This document shows, piece after piece, positions 40,829 through 51,783 of a stretch of 64,000 nucleotides of DNA. The notes beneath the pieces were generated by a model. It did no database searches, was not told the origin of the DNA, and saw only the letters and a program-made list of their open reading frames with translations. Numbering within the stretch: position 1 is the stretch's first letter; each line of letters starts with the position of its first letter. The stretch covers positions 2,046,001-2,110,000 of the forward strand of contig OY723270.1 in assembly GCA_963210315.1 (NCBI GenBank), written 5' to 3'. The translations under genes and the position numbers were made by a program. The stretch is from Rhynchopus euleeides (lineage: Eukaryota; Euglenozoa; Diplonemea; Diplonemida; Diplonemidae).

Positions 40829-42977
40829 CCCACACCACCCACCCAGCGGGACCCCCTCACGGATCTTCCAAAACCCCGTTCTGTTGAACGTTTGGAATCT
40901 GTGCGGGTCGTGGTGGGGTCATTTTGGCCATGGGGTGTCTGTCTCCACCACTCCCGTGATCATCATATGGGCCAAATCCTGCAGTAAACCGCTACCCTGC
41001 AGGGTTGCGTTGCGTCTAAAGACGTCTGCCACCAGGCCCACCAGTGCTGCCGCGGTTTGGTGGGCTCGATGGGCATACTTTGATTGGTTGGATTGGCTGT
41101 GGCTGGTCCAGGTGGAAGTGGTAGGACAGAAGGGGTTGGAATGCCCAAGTACACTACAAACCCCACCAAATACAAGCCAACTTGGGCGACGCTGGGCGAG
41201 GGTGGCGAACATGGTGCGAGTGCTGGGCAACGCCAACAAGGCGGCTTGTTATAACGGTGTGTGTTGGTGCATTCACTCCTACGTAAAGGAGGAAATCGCC
41301 GAACTTTGACGAAACTTAGCGGTGTCCCCTGTAGACAAGCACTACAGGAAGGGGGGCGGTGCCTCCCTGCCGCCGGAGGCCACGGTAGTGAACATCTGTT
41401 CCTTCCGGGCTGAACTGGATCGCTCCGACATCAGGTCGGAACCCAGTGCTGCGCGGGATTCACTGGAAGCAGTAGAATGACAGCACAAGAGTGAACATGT
41501 TCCCTAGAAAACAACCCGCCCTATTTCCTGAAAAATCTGCAAGGGGTGTTCCGTGTAGGTTCCGTGTCGGTTGCGTGTGGGTCAAAAACGCGATTTCGAT
41601 CACCCCATGATGTCAAAATTTTGTCCCCTATACTGCACCTCAGGGTCACTCACAGGTTCACCAGTACACCGTCAGTCCATATGCACGCCCACTTCCTCGA
41701 CCTCCTCCACCCTTTCCTCCCCTGCATCATTAAGAACCTCCAGAGGTGCCAATACCGCATCTTTTGACCCTCTTCTCACTCCAGCGTCGCACCAAACTGC
41801 CGAACGCGGGCAGCCACTATCTCCCTCCCGTTTCTGCTTCTGTATACACCGCCAGATCGTGCAAAGATGCCTACTGATGCACAGCGGGAACTGTCATCAA
41901 CTTTCACATTGTGCGGAACTTGGCTGCAAGGGACAGGCGGCACAACTGGCCACTGCTCCGACACCGAGATGCTGGTCTGGCCAACGAACTCTTTGTAAGT
42001 TGAAAGGTCTCCTCCGTCGGGAGGGGGGTTTACGAACCAACCCTCACGACTTGCTCATGGCTTGCTGAGCAAGGCGTGCAGGAGCAATGACTCTGATTAT
42101 TCAGGACGTGCATTCGAAGCGCGCACTTCTTCTGTGGAATCGTTGTTGCGGGAGTTACATTGTGTGATTCCTTGTCCCCCTTCCTCGTCTCATCGTATGG
42201 AGGACGCTTGACTGTCCCAAGCATATCCTTTGCAGCTTCTTTAGCCAGTTCTGCGCACTCGTCGTTCCATAAGGCGCGTGCTGCACTGCAGCATAAATAC
42301 CCAGACACTGTTCTGAGACCAGGGTCCCACAGGACCCTGGTCTTGAGCGCCCGGAAGTGACCCTTATGCTAAGATAGGGCGCACCTTTGTGCTGCAGCTG
42401 CGTACTCGCTGCGCTCTTCACCTCGTTTGACTGTCTGCATCCACAGGAGAAATGTTTCTCAGATAACAGCAGCAGTGGCAAGGTGTTTACCTGCCTTGTA
42501 AGAGAGAATCAACACTAGTGCATCACTGTCGGGTATGACGGCGTCCTCCCTGTTCCTGGCAGCTCCGAGTTCTGCCTCCAGTGCAGCAGGCCGCCCAACG
42601 GCTGTGTCAGATGGCAGTATTCGCTGCCATCTTCTCTCACTGCTCAAATCATTGAGATACGACGTTGTTTGTAGCGCGGATGAGCGGGTGCATCAGAAAA
42701 TCACAGCTGCAGCATGGCGTGCGCTCGGACGTCCCAGGGTGATAGTGTTTTACTATCTGCCCGTGGCAGGCGTACGTGCCATGACCCTGAGGTGCAGTAT
42801 AGGGGACAAAATTTTGACATCATCGAAATTCGACTTTCCGGGGCTCGGGAGCCCGAAAATCGGACTCATTGGGCCCAAAAACCGGGGTATGGTGGGTTCT
42901 GGGGGGTCAGAAGGTCAAATAGAGGGCCGCGGCTGCTATGTCGAAAAGCACCACTTTGGGACAGGCTTTCGACCCGC
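40829..42977 (-). repeat. Inverted duplicate of 21011-23170 (most of TE3)
   Basis: Reverse complement of 21011-23170 with single-base differences and an 11-bp difference in the ctacacggaac minisatellite. Its left limit is the R1 breakpoint at 40828; its right limit is TE1 copy 3. No gene was recognised inside in either orientation. Confidence 0.9.
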
Positions 42978-43868
42978 CCTACCCCCCCCCCCCGTGTTTA
43001 AGTCCCCTATCCATATGATGTGTTTAAGTCCCCTCAGCGGCCAATTTTCCCGAAGGGACTTAAACACCCCGGTCTAGTAGTTTGGTTGGGGGGCATTTTT
43101 TCTCGATTTTTCCAGGTGTCCGTTGGCGGACCACCAGGATGTGAGGCACGTGTGGAGGCCAGGGAGGGAGCCTGGGGGCTTCGGATACCCGCACGTGGCC
43201 CGGACTGCCCCGCAGGGGGCAGTCCGGGTCACGTCGCTCGTCCTCATCCACAGCCTCGCTGTGTGCGATGCAGGTCGTGCGCCAGCCCCTCTTGTCGCAC
43301 TGGAGTCGGGAATCAATTCTGCGGCACAGCGGGGCTGCTAGCAGTGGCGAGGGCCGCAGTGTGCCAGTGCTCAGCGCCCTCGGATCCCCACGCCACCCAT
43401 ACTGCCACCCCCAGCTGGCCCCGCCTGAGCCGTGTGTCCCGTCTCCCAGGGGAGAACGTCGGTTGGCCCAGGGGACATGCCATCTCCCATGGGACATCTA
43501 GCGGAAAGCTTGACACCTCCCAGGGCTGGCATCAACCCCTGAGGCACGACATCTCTTGCGCTTCAGGCCCCCTTGGTTGCTTGCCCTGCAGCTTTGGCAG
43601 CCTGACCACCCCAAGTCAGTGGTTATGGGCAGTGCTTGGCAGAGTAGGGTGGCTCTGAAGTAGTGTGAGAGGCAAAGGGGTTTGAGGCCCCAGCACCCAG
43701 GTCCCCAGAATCTGTCCAGATGTGCCTCGGAATCGATATAATACGGCCTCTTCCCGGTTCCCTCAGGAAACAGGTGGCAGGCGTGTTTAAGTCCCCTCCG
43801 ATGTGTTTAAGTCCCCTTGGCCCCGATTTTGACGTTTGGATAGGGGACTTAAACACGGGGGGGGTAGG
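42978..43868 (+). mobile_element. TE1 copy 3
   Basis: CCTACCCCC to GGGGTAGG, with TA after it (43869-43870) but TE3's end, not TA, before it. Its left flank is thus that of copy 1 and its right flank that of copy 2, as expected of a recombination product between them. Confidence 0.85.
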
Positions 43869-44634
43869 TACGGTATTTTATATTCCGCACACTCGTGTAA
43901 GCAGAAGGTCACTCACAAGCAACACCCTTCATCGGGCTCGGGGTGTGATTATCGTTTCAGGGGTTGTGTGTAAAGGGGGGGTCACAGCTATTGTTTAGAA
44001 GCGTCAACGCAGCAACAAACGCAATACAGGCTAAGAGCGGTTGCTGCTGAATGGTGAAGTGACTGTATACACACGGTTGTGATCAGAAAATGTCACTCCA
44101 CCACAGCCAACCGTGCTCCGCACACCACTAGCCTCCCCCATCACAGGAGTTGAGGTTTTGTGTCTGGAAGCGTCAACAAACCCCCCCCTCTCTACACGCC
44201 ATTGCTGTCGAGAGACGAATACAAAAGGATTCTGACAAGGAGACACGAGGCTTCAGTTGCCGGGGGACCGGTTTATCAACTGCCCCTACACCCCTTTCTC
44301 GATCGCACTGCATACCTTTTGAATACAGGTTCCAACCCGGACGGCGCTCAGCCGCACCCACTCACCTCACCCCAGTTCTGATAGTTTGAATCAGCAGGCC
44401 CTCCTGTGTGCGCTTGCTTGGTGCGACCTCCTTCAGAAGCATACAAATATTGGTCTCATGGTTGAGTGCAGGTCACACGGAGCGTGCTCTGATGCTGCAG
44501 CACTGCCACACACACACACACGGGGTGGGCTATGCTCCGCGCAGGATCTCCCCACACTAAACGTGGTCACCACACACACGCACACCCGTCTGCCAGGTCT
44601 TCCCCACTCTCACCCCACCCCACCCACCCCCACC

Positions 44635-46332
44635 ATGGGCTGCATGGAGAACATCCTCTCGATGGACGGGGTGCTCAAAGGGAGGGGGCGTGCGAACAGG
44701 AGGACGATGTTCTTCACCGGGTGCTGCATCATGGTGCTGCTTCTGCTGTCTGCTCCACAGACACCCAAGGTCACCGCAATCGGTTATACTGCCATCGTCA
44801 TAATGTTTACCTCGACAGCTGTGGTGCTTGTGGTTCTGTGTGCGAAGCGGCCTGTCCCATCTGCGTTGATCATCTTGTGGATCGCCGCTCTTTCCATTTC
44901 TGTCATCCTGGTGGACGTGACCCAGCTGTCCAACCTGCGCCCGTCATACTGGCCATTCTTTGTCATGCTCGTTGACTTCTCTCTTGTGCTGCAGCTGGAG
45001 CGCTGGGTATCCGTGGCACTCATCATCCTGACGTCTGTCTGGCTGACTGTCTCAGGGCTCGAGTCGTGGCTGCGGTTCGGGTTGTTCGAAATTCCTGGCC
45101 TGTCGTCGATGGAGCACCGCAGATCGAACGCAGATGACCTCGTGGGTTGCACCAATCTGCCTTGCCCGAGGCTTGCAATCCATTCTCTCCTCGACACCAC
45201 TTTGAACCTGGTGGTGCTTCTGGTGGACTTTGCTGCGACGCGCGGGTTTGCCCACGAGGTGGAGAAGGAACGCGAGTCCATGGCACAGACCATCACAATT
45301 GTCGAAACTGTGGCAGAGCTTCTGGCGGGGTACGACGTCGATGCGGTTGCCAGCATCCTCTCAACCGCTGACGGAAGCCTGCCTGCAGCAATGCACAAAG
45401 CGCTGCAGAACTTGGAGTCAAACCTGAGGATGTACCGCCCCTACCTCCCGAGTTCCTGCCTGCCCTTCGATTCAGACAAAGCTTCAACAGCGGGAGGCAG
45501 CAGTGCTGCTCTGAGGTCAGAACCGAGCAGCCTGATAGAGTTCACCCCGTCATCACGTTGCCATCTGCAGTCAACAAAGGTGACCCTTCTGGTGGCGAAC
45601 ATGCAGGACACGACCACACGTCTCAGGAGCAGCCCCATGGTCTTCTTTGAGTGGTTCGGTTCTGCGATCAGCGCAGTGCTCAAGTCTGTGGAGCCGCACC
45701 GTGGGGTTGTCGACGACTTCCTCGGTGACCGCATCTTCGCGTCCTTCAACGCGTCGCGCCCCTGCGCTGTACACGCCACAAACGCAGCTTCTTCGGCAAA
45801 AGACATCCTCTGCAGACTGCCTGAAGGTCTCAACATCGGGCTGGCCTCGGGACTTGCCTGGTGCGGTGACACTGGGTGCGCGCAGATGCGGCGATTCAGC
45901 GTTCTCGGGCACATCACTTCTGTGACGCAGGCGATGGAGCGTGTGGGTCGTGCCATGGACATCCCTATCCTGTGCGACCATGCTGTGCACCGTGATTCCT
46001 CGCACCAACACCCAGCAAGGCTTCTTCCCCGTGCCGTGCGTCTCGAGAAGAATGTCCCGGGAGACCTTAGCCACACCGTCACAGCTGTTGTGGGTGATTG
46101 GAAGGACGGGTTGTACCGTGTGTACGATCTGGACACGAAAAACAACGAGTTTCGCACTTCAGGCTGCGAATGGATGTACGACTTGGATCGGGCGTCTTCC
46201 AAGTGGGAGTCCCACAATGCAACGATCCGGAAGTTCCTGAAAGGGGAGGACGTGAAGGAGGACCTGGACCCACTTCTCGAGGAACGCATCAGCCGATTGG
46301 GCAGTGTCAGGCCACTCGTCATGTTGTTGTAG
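44635..46332 (+). CDS. Six-TM degenerate cyclase-domain protein, copy 3
   Basis: 565 aa, identical in protein sequence to the gene at 26597-28294 and carried on the duplicated block. It has the same MGC N-terminus, six hydrophobic segments, MYRPYLPSS linker and catalytically altered cyclase domain. Because its flanks are also near-identical, it is either a very recent gene duplicate or an allele placed in tandem by assembly. Confidence 0.82.
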   Translation: MGCMENILSMDGVLKGRGRANRRTMFFTGCCIMVLLLLSAPQTPKVTAIGYTAIVIMFTSTAVVLVVLCAKRPVPSALIILWIAALSISVILVDVTQLSNLRPSYWPFFVMLVDFSLVLQLERWVSVALIILTSVWLTVSGLESWLRFGLFEIPGLSSMEHRRSNADDLVGCTNLPCPRLAIHSLLDTTLNLVVLLVDFAATRGFAHEVEKERESMAQTITIVETVAELLAGYDVDAVASILSTADGSLPAAMHKALQNLESNLRMYRPYLPSSCLPFDSDKASTAGGSSAALRSEPSSLIEFTPSSRCHLQSTKVTLLVANMQDTTTRLRSSPMVFFEWFGSAISAVLKSVEPHRGVVDDFLGDRIFASFNASRPCAVHATNAASSAKDILCRLPEGLNIGLASGLAWCGDTGCAQMRRFSVLGHITSVTQAMERVGRAMDIPILCDHAVHRDSSHQHPARLLPRAVRLEKNVPGDLSHTVTAVVGDWKDGLYRVYDLDTKNNEFRTSGCEWMYDLDRASSKWESHNATIRKFLKGEDVKEDLDPLLEERISRLGSVRPLVMLL

Positions 46333-47862
46333 GGATGCACCGCACCCCCCTCTATTACCTCCCGAAACCCTCTCACACCTTCAGGGTGAGTGGTTGGAGT
46401 GCGCTGCAAAGCCCCCTGTTCAGTACCGCAAGAGGCTACCTCCGTTGTTCCTGTCCCTTGTGTGCCCTCTCCCCATGCGTACACCTGTACAAAATCATCC
46501 GTTACCTGCCCCCCCCCCCCCCTGGAGGCCAAGGGGGGGACTTCAACACGGGGGGGGGATCCCAGGTACTGTTGTTGTGCCAGATTGTGACCTTGGCAGT
46601 GTTTTTTCGTTTTTTCACGGGGAGCATTCCCGCTCTGGTTTCCCACCCAACACCAACTGCACATGGCCTCACACGCCCTCTCCCGGCATCTCGTTCTGGT
46701 CTGCTTCCTGGGGCAACTCTCGTGTGAAGGTCCCTGTGAAGGACTATTCACACCCTTTCTGATTTTTCGTTCTTTTCGACGATTTTGCCTGGAACAACGG
46801 TATCCAACAGCACCAACCGGTGTGGGGATTAGCCTTCGAGGGCTTTTAGATGTTCACTACCGTGGCCTCCGGCGGCTGGGGGGATCCGCCCCCCAGACCC
46901 CCCTGTAGCCTGTTAGCTTTGCTGCCGTTCCTGAACACTACGCGCTGGCAAAGTTACTCGGGATTGCAGTTTTGCAAGTACTCAATGGCAATCCAAGACC
47001 CCCTGACTACTGATTTTTGGTCCAGCAGGACGATGTAAGGCGGCAGCATCCGATGTCTCTCGAATTGGGGGAAAACGTTCTGTGGCCGTGCGTTCGACCC
47101 TGTTTGCATCATACCGCGATGCTGGTGTGGAGCGGGTGCCTCGACCTCTTTTCGGGTTCTTTATTTCTTTATTTCCTTTTGGATGCGTCCACCAAAGTAA
47201 ACGTGGCCACCCACTCGCAGAGGCTCCCGAAAGCTCCAGCATCAGCTAGCGGTTCATAGTGTAGATCGGTGTCTCCAGAAGGGGATGTCCGGTCGCAGAA
47301 GAAAAACGACGAAGACAACCACACAGGCCGCAAAAAAAAAACCGCGGGAAATCGGGGTGGGGTTGGGCTGCACTTTTTTCAGCACATTTATGATGCGTAA
47401 AAGTGTAGGAGTGCTTCCGACGATCCTGTCCCTTTTCTGTGTGTCTAGCTATCTCGTGTTCACATGTGCTCCGCACCCACATCAAAGCAGGCTCTAGGGT
47501 GGTGGAAGCGTCGCATCATTGAGGAAGAAGGAAACACGATTGCTACGCTTTTCCCTGCGGAGCGAGCTCGGCCCACCCTGTGCCCTACCTCTTTTTTGGT
47601 TTGCCGGACCCCCAGCGATATCACTGTGATAGGGCCGCCTTGTTGTGTTCTTCTGGCCGCACGGTGGCATTTCCATATCCTGACAGGGGGCGGTCTCTGG
47701 GTTCTTAATTATCATCACTTCTACCCGGTGGGTCGGAACTTTCCGTGCCCTCCTTCGTGCATGCTCTTGTGTGACCCCCCGCGACTCCCAACCTCCAGCA
47801 GGCATGCTTTGACAGTGCCATGATGCTACCACTGGACGGATTATGAACATTGAATTGGATAA

Positions 47863-47998
47863 GCTTCGCTGCGGCAAGTGTGCTGGAACAGTGGAACAGA
47901 ATACTGGGATGGCATCGTGATCATCGCGTGACAGTTTCCTTCTGCTGTGGCTACGGCTCGGTCTGCTTGAAATCCCCGGCATCTCGTCTTCGAAAATA
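47863..47998 (+). pseudogene. Decayed cyclase-paralogue fragment, second copy
   Basis: Copy of 29825-29960 within the duplicated block, with the same LRLGLLEIPG-encoding stretch and no surviving longer frame. Confidence 0.4.
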
Positions 47999-48241
47999 GC
48001 GGCCCTTCATGCAAAATTACACGGGGCCTGTTTTCCCTTCCATTCACTATTCAGGGCCTGTGTGCGTCAAGCTCCTGTTCAGATACAACAGCCTCTTTCT
48101 GTGCATGTCGTTCTGCACCTGTCCGGAGGAAGGTGTGTCCGACAGGGGGGTCATTACACTGCACTCGGGAGGCCCGCATTGCAGAGCCACATCTCAACCC
48201 ATTTCTTCCTGACGCAATAGCGAAGCGTTGCGAAGAAGAGA

Positions 48242-48335
48242 GGGGGCCTCGCTACCAGGCGTGACTGAGTGAGAAGGGTGACGACAGCCCCACACCCCTC
48301 ACTGACTGACGAGCTGTGACTGGGAGCGAGGTCCC

Positions 48336-48337
<2 letters not shown>
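48242..48337. mobile_element. MITE-1 family, duplicated copy, TSD AGA
   Basis: Same element as 30204-30299, carried along with the block; not an independent insertion. Confidence 0.75.
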
Positions 48338-48372
<35 letters not shown>

Positions 48373-48815
48373 TCTTGTTTTGTGCGTCACGACAATCACA
48401 CAGACACTGCGCACGCAGGGGTTGTCGGGTGGGACTACACGCGGATACTCACCACCGCGGACTGACCACCTCACGCAACAGCCACCTACAAAACAAGTTT
48501 CTCTGTCTCTCTGTCTCTCTCCACACCCACACCACAACATACCTGCTGCCTGGATACCTCACAGCAGGTCTTCTTTCAGGCAACATACTTATTCTGTTCC
48601 TACTTTCCGGGGAATGCCCCCGCCTTGCCCCCTCCCCGAACAGCCTGCCTGCCTGGTTTATCAACTACACGCAGAGCGGAGCAGATGGAGGGGGAGGCGG
48701 GGCAGGGGGGGAGAGCGGTTGGTGCTGGTGCCCCAGTGTTGTTAGAAACCGAGTTTTAAACATTTTAAACGTTTTAAACGTTTTAAAGTTTAAAACGCCG
48801 TTTTAAATTACCGTA

Positions 48816-49180
48816 CCTGGGACCCCCCGTGTATAAGTCCCCCCCCCTTACCCCCGTGTTTAAGTCCCCCCCTGGGGGTCTGGCAGGGGGGGGACTTAAA
48901 CACAGGGGGACCTAAACACGGGGGTGGGCTGGTCTGGAGGGTCATCAGGTGGCCCCTAGGCCCTCCAGGTGCTGTCAGAGTCGAAAAGTGGGGTGCCAAA
49001 AGTCCATCCGGACCGGAATTACCCCCCTACGACAGCAGAGGAAGAGGTCTTCTTGGTCTCCACTGTGCCACCCCCGTGTTTAAGCCCCCCCCGTGTTTAG
49101 GTCCGCCCCCCCCGTGTTTAAGTCCCCCCCGGCCGAAAATCGCCTCCAGGGGGGGGGACTTAAACACGGGGGGTCCCAGG
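48816..49180 (+). mobile_element. TE2 copy 1, 365 bp, TSD TA, with matching empty site
   Basis: Ends CCTGGGACCCCCC and GGGGGGTCCCAGG, with TA at 48814-48815 and 49181-49182. The paralogous site at about 30774 lacks it and has a single TA; the offset between the blocks grows by exactly 365 + 2. Inside, copies of GTGTTTAAGTCCCC in both orientations sit near each end (48830-48920 and 49075-49165). No coding content. Confidence 0.92.
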
Positions 49181-49520
49181 TATACGTAAATATTATGGAA
49201 CGTAAATATTATGGAACGGGCCCATTTTTGGCCGGTCCGTTCCATAATATTTACGTTCCATAATATTTACAGGGCCAGTTGGGGACTCGGTGGTGAGGAC
49301 GGCTTGCGTCAGGAATCGCGCGAAAAGTGCACGAGTAGGTCCCGTCAGGGACTCTGTATGCCGTCCGATCACCTGGTCCAAGTCCCCGAGTCGCAGAAAG
49401 CCCTGTAAATATTATGGAACGAAAAAAATCTGGAACGCCAACCCACCAGCGTTCCAAAATATTTACGTTCCATAATATTTACGTATACGGTATTTACGTT
49501 CCAAAATGTTTACGTATGGG
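49181..49520. mobile_element. Foldback region FB-h, duplicated copy
   Basis: Same taaatattatggaacg palindromic block as at 30775-31125; about 20 bp of one arm (an extra gttccataatatttac unit near 31070) is absent here. Confidence 0.65.
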
Positions 49521-49771
49521 GGTATGGAAATTTAGTCATTCTTAGTCACTTTTAGGCGATTTACGCGCGGTTTTTCGGCTGGGGAAAAGAGAGTAAGATT
49601 TTCGAAAAAAAATCGATTTTTTCGCAAAAAATCGCATTGTGTCGTAGTCGCGCGTAGTCACCCGTAGTCGCCAGGTCGAGGTTCCCAGATTCCATACCCC
49701 CCCGGGGTACTGAATTACCGATTTTTCGACATGTCGAAAAAAAAAAATTTGGCCGAAAAAAAAATTTTTTT

Positions 49772-49960
49772 TTAAGCACACTCGTGTGAGCGGAAAGCGC
49801 CCCACCACAGCTGCAACCAAACGTGCTCTATACACTAACCCCACCCTTCATCAGGCTCAGGGTGTGATCAGTTCAGGGTTTTGTGTGTAGAAGCGTCAAC
49901 GCAACAAACAAAAGGAAATTCATCAGAGCGGTTGTAGCTGTGAAGTGATAGGGCGCTTTT
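49772..49960 (+). repeat. Dispersed repeat R1, full-length copy
   Basis: Closest match to the copy at 2641-2832 (aagcacactcgtgtgagc to gatagggcgcttttcgg). It is preceded by ggccgaaaaaaaaatttt, the uninterrupted version of the retroelement insertion site. Confidence 0.8.
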
Positions 49961-51318
49961 CGGCCGACTAAACCGAAAATCGGGCCCTCTGGGGTGCCAC
50001 ACCGATATTTTTCGGATTTTTTTCGGATTTTTTGGTAAAACACACCCCGTGTGGTAGAGAAAATACGGCAAGAGTCTCGGTGGGTCGGAAGAGCAGATGG
50101 TTCCCGCAACAGCTCCCGGGGAGCGGCGGGTATTTCGCATAGGATGCCGGATGTGTGAACACGTTTGTGCGGTTTGCCCTGTGTTGTGTGAACATATGTG
50201 TATGTGTGTGTGTATGCTCCACCCAACCCGACACATTTTCTGTACTTCAGACAGGTAAGGTCACTCGACACGCGGGGGGGGGGGGTTTTGTGTGTGTTTT
50301 TTCTGCCAGCCGACATCACTAGCGCCAGCGAGAAAAAAAAACGCGTGACGAGTGACGGGTTGAGGTGGAAGCGATCAATGCAAAAATCATCTGAAAGGAA
50401 GACTCGAGAGACTGCTGCTGTATTTTTTGTGGCGCCGACATCCTCTCATCACTTACCGTATTCTCATCAGGACGGTCGGTTTCCCTGACGCCACGACCAC
50501 CAATGTGCTCCGATGCTTTTTGAAGGAGGTAGTTCATCCCCGACTCAGGCGTTTGCGGGAATGAGCTCGCCCACTTCTCCTGGAGGAGTACGCACCACCC
50601 GGTCGTGGCGCACCCGCACCCGCTGCACACCGCACATGACGAGTTGCGGTAGCAGCCGTACCCCACACAGGTTCGAGTGGTTTGCCATGGTCCTGCTCAC
50701 GACGACCTGCAGGTCACCCGTTCCTGTCGTGCACGTGCAGGCAGTGCCAGGAGGTGGTGGCCTCGTCAATCTGGCAGGGTTTGAGTTTACCGGGGCGAGG
50801 CACTCCACTCTGGGTCTGCTGTTTGTGATGTAACAAGCAGGTCTGGCGGGGTGTTCAGGGTTCGGAGTGGCCCTCCTCGTTGGCATCCGTGCAGCAGCGC
50901 TATCGCGTCCCGGAATGCCCCGTGTCACACCGGTGGGAACAGGGGCCAGCACCGCCATCTCGAGGAGGACCCGGGCCGTTCTTTGGATTCTTCACAGTCG
51001 CAGCCTCCGGCTTGTCGTTGTCCGTCAGCGTAGCGCCCACCCAGCCTGCAGAGATCTTGCACCGTCTTCAACAGCAATTTTTGACCCGACAATTTTTGGG
51101 GCATTTTTTCACCAAAAAAAAATCACTCTGCGCGCCAAGTCGAAGACTTGTTTGGGGACTTTTGGTGTCCCCAATTTTTCAATTTTCGAAAAATAAGCTC
51201 ACTTTGCTAAACTGGACCCAACTCCCCACACTCTTTTTTAAGCGAAAAACAGCAAATTTCGGCCGATTTTTTCTCATTTTTTCTCATTTTTTTTCACCGA
51301 CTTTTCCATACCCCCTAT
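49961..51318. other. Intergenic, no gene recognised
   Basis: Frames at 50513-50833 (+) and 50545-50958 (-) overlap and neither has a recognisable domain. 50238-50257 reads ttctgtacttcagacaggta, related to part of the A repeat. 51060-51310 is A/T-run-rich and shares tttgctaaactggacccaac with 1447. Confidence 0.45.
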
Positions 51319-51783
51319 CATGGATGTATTCAGATCTTAATAAGAGAGGAATTTTTTTCGCCAAATCTACCTCCTCCTCCTCTTAGATTAAGACCTTAGT
51401 CCATAAACGGCCCAAAAAAGCCCAACATCTGAATCCCCTTAATTAAGGTCTTAAACCTCTTAGTGTAACCTCTTTAAGGTCTTACACTCAGAGGTTAAGA
51501 CCTTAGTTCGATCTTCAGCAATATTACGTTGACAGCGGGTGAACCCAGCAGGTTCCTGCACACACCCGCCCCCCGCGCCCCCACCACACGCACGTTCGTG
51601 CCCCCCCCCCCCCCCCACCACACACTCAGTTGACTCCAACACTCACATCCCCCACGAGGACTCTTATTTGCGTGGCAGCAAGTGGCAACATAGTGTGAGA
51701 GAAATGCCACACTGCAAAAGTACGCTTGAGTCACAGAGCGGCAGCAGAATACAGGTTGGAGTTTTGCCGCTCAGCGGATCATC

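Larger units (their letters stand above)
43869..49744 (+). repeat. Direct duplicate of 25831-31349
   Basis: Near-identical to 25831-31349 at an offset of 18038, rising by 2 at the (GA)n tract and by 367 at the TE2 insertion. Includes the third cyclase-like gene and its relic. Non-genic parts repeat what is described for 28295-30780. Confidence 0.92.
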
